23,680 nucleotides of DNA from CAVSUR01 sp052143655. GTDB taxonomy: Bacteria; Actinomycetota; Actinomycetes; Streptosporangiales; Streptosporangiaceae. The DNA lies in NCBI GenBank assembly GCA_052143655.1, contig JBKQSL010000385.1, positions 1-23,680 of the forward strand, given 5' to 3'. The notes below the pieces were generated by a model. That model searched no databases, was not told the origin of the DNA, and was given only the letters and a program-made list of their open reading frames with translations. This document shows, piece by piece, positions 20,730-23,680 of the stretch. The position numbers and the translations under genes were made by a program. Position 1 is the stretch's first letter. Every line of letters begins with the position of its first letter.

Positions 20730-21873
20730 ATGCGAACAACACCCCCGTTCCGTGCTGATCATGTAGGCAGCCTGCTCCGGCCGCAGCGGCTGCTCAATGC
20801 CCGGCAGTCATACGTCGCGGGCGAGATCGACGCGGCCCCGGTGCGCGCCATCGAGATCGACGCGGCCCGGCTGCGCGCCATCGAGGACGAGTGCATCACC
20901 GAGGTGGTGGCCATGCAGGAGGAGGTCGGCCTGCAGTCGGCCACCGACGGCGAATTCCGCCGCGCTTCCTGGCATATGGATTTCATCTACCAGCTCGGCG
21001 GCATCGAGAAGGCGCCGGGCAACCTGGCGGTGCGCTTCCGTAATGCCGCCGGCTCGATCGAGTTCACTCCTGCGGCCCTGCACGTGGCCGGCAAGATCCG
21101 CCTCGACCATCCGATCTTTGCCAGCGACTTCCGGTACCTGCAGTCCGTGGTGCGGTCGGCGACGCCGAAGCTGACGATCCCGTCGCCGAGCATGGTGCAC
21201 TACCGGGGCGGCCCGGCGGCCCTCGACCCGGAGGGTCTACCCGGACATGGCGGAGTTCTGGAGTGACCTGTCCGCCGCCTACGGTGAGCAGATCCGCGCG
21301 ATGGCCGCGATGGGCTGCCGCTACCTCCAGCTCGACGACACCAGCCTGGCGTACCTCAACGACCCGGCGCAGCGCGCCGAGATCGCCGAGCGCGGCGAGG
21401 ACGCCGAGCACCTGCACCAGCGTTACATCCGCCAGGTCAACGCCGCGCTGGCGGGACGGCCGGCGGGCATGGCCGTCACCACCCACATGTGCCGGGGCAA
21501 CTTCCGGTCCTCCTGGGCCGCCGAGGGCGGCTACGACTTCGTGGCCGAGGCGCTGTTCAGCGAGCTGGGCGTGGACGGGTTCTTCCTGGAATACGACGAC
21601 GAGCGATCGGGCAGCTTCGAGCCGCTGAGGTTCGTGCCGCCGGGCAAGATGGTCGTCCTCGGCCTGGTCACTACCAAGCGGCCCGAGCTGGAGAGCAAGG
21701 ACACCCTCAAGCGACGGATCGACGAGGCGGCCCGGTACGTGCCGCTGGACCAGCTGTGCCTCTCGCCGCAGTGCGGGTTCTCCTCCACCGTCGAGGGCAA
21801 CTCGCTCACCCGCGACGAGCAGATGGCCAAGCTGGAGCTCGTCGTCCATACCGCCGCCGAGGTCTGGGGCTGA
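20730..21873 (+). pseudogene. MetE-like (cobalamin-independent methionine synthase family) gene with a frameshift
   Basis: Two adjacent frames together encode one protein of about 380 residues of the short, stand-alone MetE C-terminal-like family. Frame 1 (20730-21266) gives FRADHVGSLLRPQRLL, LQSATDGEFRRASWHMDF and the segment ending MVHYRGGPAALDPE. It then runs out of frame near 21233-21235, where one extra G in GAGGGTC breaks the expected E-V-Y-P-D-M-A-E-F-W. Frame 2 continues from there to 21873 with GCRYLQLDDTSLAYLNDP, TTHMCRGNFR, GFFLEYDDERSG and CLSPQCGFSS. The likely zinc ligands (H and C of HMC, a Glu, C of PQCGF) are preserved. The family transfers methyl groups from folate or other donors to thiols; substrates of the short forms are often unknown. 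A 30-bp duplication at 20823-20882 adds ten residues. A sequencing error in the G run is possible, but two lesions in one gene favour decay. Confidence 0.85.
20823..20882 (+). repeat. 30-bp tandem duplication in the MetE-like gene
   Basis: Two copies (20823-20852 and 20853-20882) differ at only two positions and encode E-I-D-A-A-P-V-R-A-I and E-I-D-A-A-R-L-R-A-I. Family members normally have a single copy before the EDECITEVV helix, so this is a recent in-frame duplication. Confidence 0.88.
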
Positions 21874-21913
21874 GACCTGACGGCTGGCGGTCTGGAGGCT
21901 GAGGCTGGGCGCG

Positions 21914-21929
21914 GCAGCTGCGGCGCTGC
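21914..21929. terminator. Weak hairpin between convergent MetE-like and disulfide reductase genes
   Basis: GCAGC (21914-21918) and GCTGC (21925-21929) form a 5-bp stem with a 6-base loop in the 69-base convergent spacer. There is no U tract, so this is only a candidate. Confidence 0.25.
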
Positions 21930-21942
21930 GGCTGGCGCGTGG

Positions 21943-23304
21943 TCAGCCTTCCAGGCTCTTGACCGCGCCCGAGACCGCCCGGTGGAACGTCGGGTAGGCG
22001 TAGATCATCTCCCGCAGCCGGTGCACCGGCACCGGTGCGTGCACGGCCAGCGTGAGCATGCTCAGTACCTCCCCGCCGACCGGGCCGGCCGAGGTCGCGC
22101 CCACCAGGACGCCCCGGTCGGTGTCTGCGACCAGCTTGATGAGGCCGGCGTTACCGGCCTTGTGGATCCAGCCCCGTGTAGAGCTGGGGATATCGGCGGT
22201 GCCGACACGGACGTTCAGGCCCTGCTGGCGCGCCTGGGCCTCGGTCAGGCCGACCGCGCCGACCTCCGGGTCGGTGAACGTCACGCGCGGCACGGCGTGG
22301 TACTCGGCGGGGAAGTGCTCCTGGCCGAGGATGTCGGCCACGATGATGTCCGCGTGGTACATCGACATGTGCGTGAAAGCGCCCTTGCCGACCACGTCGC
22401 CCAGCGCCCAGACGCCAGGCGCGGCCCGCATGTGCCCGTCCACGGCTATGCTCCGGGCACTCTCGTCCAGCCCCGCCGCGCCCACGCCGACGGCGGCCAG
22501 GTCGGCCCGGCGGCCGGTCGCGACCAGCAGCTTCTCCCCGCTCAGCTCCTCGCCGCTGGCCAGCGTGACGGTGAACTCGCCGTCGAACGCCACCTTGCTG
22601 GCGGCCACGCCGGTCCGCACCCTGATGCCCTCGGCACCGAAGACATTGGCGATCAGCTCGCCGGCCTCGGGTTCCTCCAGCGGCAGCAGCCGGCCGAGGG
22701 CCTCCACCACCGTCACCTGCGCCGCGAAGCGCGCGAAGACCTGGGCGAGCTCGGCGCCGACTGCCCCGCCGCCGAGCACTATCAGCGACGAGGGCACCCG
22801 GTCGGCCTCGATCGCCTCGTGGTTGGTCCAGTACGGGGTGCCCGCCAGGCCCGGGATCGGCGGGATCGCGGGCGCGGTCCCGGTAGCGATCACGATCCCG
22901 CGGCGGGCACGCAGCACCTCGCCGGCCACGGTCACGACGCCCGGCGCGGTGATCGTGCCATGCCCGCGGAACAGCCGGCCGCCCTTGCCGGTGAACCGGT
23001 CGGCGGCCACGGCATCGTCCCAGTAGTCGGTGGCCTCGGCCCGGATCCGGTGCGCGACCGGCTCCCAGTCCGACAGCACCGTCGCGTCGCCGGCCATGCC
23101 CGGGATCCGGCGGCCCTCGGCGAGCAGGTTCGCGGCCCGGATCATCATCTTCGATGGCACACATCCCCAGTACGGGCATTCCCCACCGACCAGCCGCGAT
23201 TCCACCGCAGCCACCTCAAGCCCGGCGTCGGCGAGCCGCTCGGCGGCATCCTCGCCGCCCGGGCCCATCCCGATGACGATGACGTCGAACTCCTGCTCGC
23301 TCAT
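21943..23304 (-). CDS. Pyridine nucleotide-disulfide oxidoreductase (dihydrolipoamide dehydrogenase/mercuric reductase-like)
   Basis: 453 residues. FAD-binding motif GMGPGGEDAA (12-21), redox-active disulfide C43 and C48 in GGECPYWGCVPSK, NAD(P)-binding motif LGGGAVGAELAQ (about 173-184), second FAD contact GVWALGDVVGKGAFTH, and a C-terminal dimerisation domain. At the C-terminus, lipoamide dehydrogenases carry H-x-H-P-T-x-x-E; here the corresponding residues are Y435-A-Y437-P-T-F-H441-R442, so the catalytic His-Glu pair is absent. A role as E3 of pyruvate dehydrogenase is therefore unlikely; a quinone, thiol or metal reductase is more plausible. No E2 or other dehydrogenase genes are adjacent. 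ATG 23304 is preferred because GGGAG lies 6 bases upstream and MSEQEFDVIVIG is a typical N-terminus; ATG 23364 would add 20 residues. Confidence 0.92.
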   Translation of the reverse strand: MSEQEFDVIVIGMGPGGEDAAERLADAGLEVAAVESRLVGGECPYWGCVPSKMMIRAANLLAEGRRIPGMAGDATVLSDWEPVAHRIRAEATDYWDDAVAADRFTGKGGRLFRGHGTITAPGVVTVAGEVLRARRGIVIATGTAPAIPPIPGLAGTPYWTNHEAIEADRVPSSLIVLGGGAVGAELAQVFARFAAQVTVVEALGRLLPLEEPEAGELIANVFGAEGIRVRTGVAASKVAFDGEFTVTLASGEELSGEKLLVATGRRADLAAVGVGAAGLDESARSIAVDGHMRAAPGVWALGDVVGKGAFTHMSMYHADIIVADILGQEHFPAEYHAVPRVTFTDPEVGAVGLTEAQARQQGLNVRVGTADIPSSTRGWIHKAGNAGLIKLVADTDRGVLVGATSAGPVGGEVLSMLTLAVHAPVPVHRLREMIYAYPTFHRAVSGAVKSLEG

Positions 23305-23364
23305 CCAGAACTCCCGTCGGTTGCCGTCGGCGCGAACGATCATCAGCGCAGGGCGCGCCACCAT

Positions 23365-23662
23365 GATCTACCCCGCGGGCTGCAGCGGAAGCCCCGACCG
23401 GCCAGGTAGCCCGTCCTGGGTCAGGGCGGCCCGCCTCAGCGCTCAGGCACGGGCACGTCGCCGGGCTTCACCAGCACCGCCGGGCTTCACCAGCACCGGC
23501 GGAGATCCCGTGCTCGCTGACCTAGCTGTACCCGCAGAGTGAACAATCGGTAGCCGAATGACTAACTCTCCAGGTCAGTGCGTTGCAGCCCGCCGGTTCT
23601 GGGCGGACTTGACCGCGTTACGCCGGCTGCGAAACGGGCTACCTCGGCGGCGGCGGCCCGGC
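23365..23662. other. Right-end spacer without a recognised gene
   Basis: Between the disulfide reductase gene and the gene starting at 23675 I find no supported coding region. The stretch holds a 19-bp tandem duplication at 23461-23498. It also contains a TTGACC hexamer at 23609-23614 that is not correctly spaced for the -10 at 23663, and a locally A/T-richer segment around 23538-23580. Confidence 0.55.
23461..23498 (+). repeat. 19-bp tandem duplication
   Basis: The unit ccgggcttcaccagcaccg occurs twice with no mismatch (23461-23479 and 23480-23498) in non-coding sequence upstream of the disulfide reductase gene. Confidence 0.9.
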
Positions 23663-23680
23663 TACCGTCAGGTTATGGCT
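23663..23680 (+). promoter_or_regulatory. -10 element and first codons of a gene continuing off the right edge
   Basis: TACCGT (23663-23668) is followed after 6 bases by ATG GCT (23675-23680), the same leaderless spacing seen before the tricorn gene and the trp leader. Only two codons are in the window, so nothing can be said of the product. Confidence 0.4.

Overview
This is a very GC-rich window with strong G/C bias at third codon positions. It contains a fused TrpE-TrpG, a tricorn-type protease, a DUF222 (13E12-type) protein and a CcdA protein. Together these point to a high-GC actinomycete (Actinomycetota), probably a filamentous or soil lineage; I cannot name the genus. No rRNA, tRNA, CRISPR array or insertion sequence was seen.

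Layout. Positions 1-3888 (minus strand) hold a molybdenum hydroxylase with its [2Fe-2S] and molybdopterin domains fused in one chain, overlapping by 8 bases an NHL-repeat membrane protein that runs off the left edge. Positions 4106-7226 (plus) hold a DUF1003 membrane protein, an FtsH-type protease and an internally deleted ornithine cyclodeaminase remnant. Positions 7288-10692 hold a large tricorn-like S41 protease. Positions 10716-13379 hold a promoter, a short leader ORF with tandem Trp codons, an attenuator-like fold and the fused anthranilate synthase TrpEG. Positions 13387-13950 (minus) encode a small secreted four-cysteine protein. Positions 14101-15999 encode a flavin-dependent thymidylate synthase (ThyX) interrupted by a 370-residue intein. 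A dienelactone-hydrolase-family protein (plus) converges on and overlaps a flavohemoglobin-like protein (minus), followed by a regulatory-looking spacer and a CcdA-family protein (minus). The right part holds a truncated DUF222 protein, a frameshifted MetE-like gene, a flavin disulfide reductase (minus), and the first two codons of a further gene at the right edge.

How the genes relate. This is mainly a chromosomal housekeeping and accessory mosaic rather than one large operon. Two protease genes (FtsH and tricorn) flank the decayed cyclodeaminase. The trp leader and TrpEG form a self-contained regulatory unit. The molybdenum hydroxylase and the NHL protein look translationally coupled. CcdA, the flavohemoglobin and the disulfide reductase share a redox theme but are not clearly co-transcribed.

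The most notable items are the ThyX intein, whose first homing-endonuclease motif looks catalytically degenerate, and the leaderless Trp-codon leader peptide with a competing-hairpin layout before trpEG. Also notable are three genes showing decay (ornithine cyclodeaminase, DUF222, MetE-like) and many short tandem duplications across the window. No clear new multi-gene defence or biosynthetic system is evident. All family assignments are by eye from motifs, without database searches.
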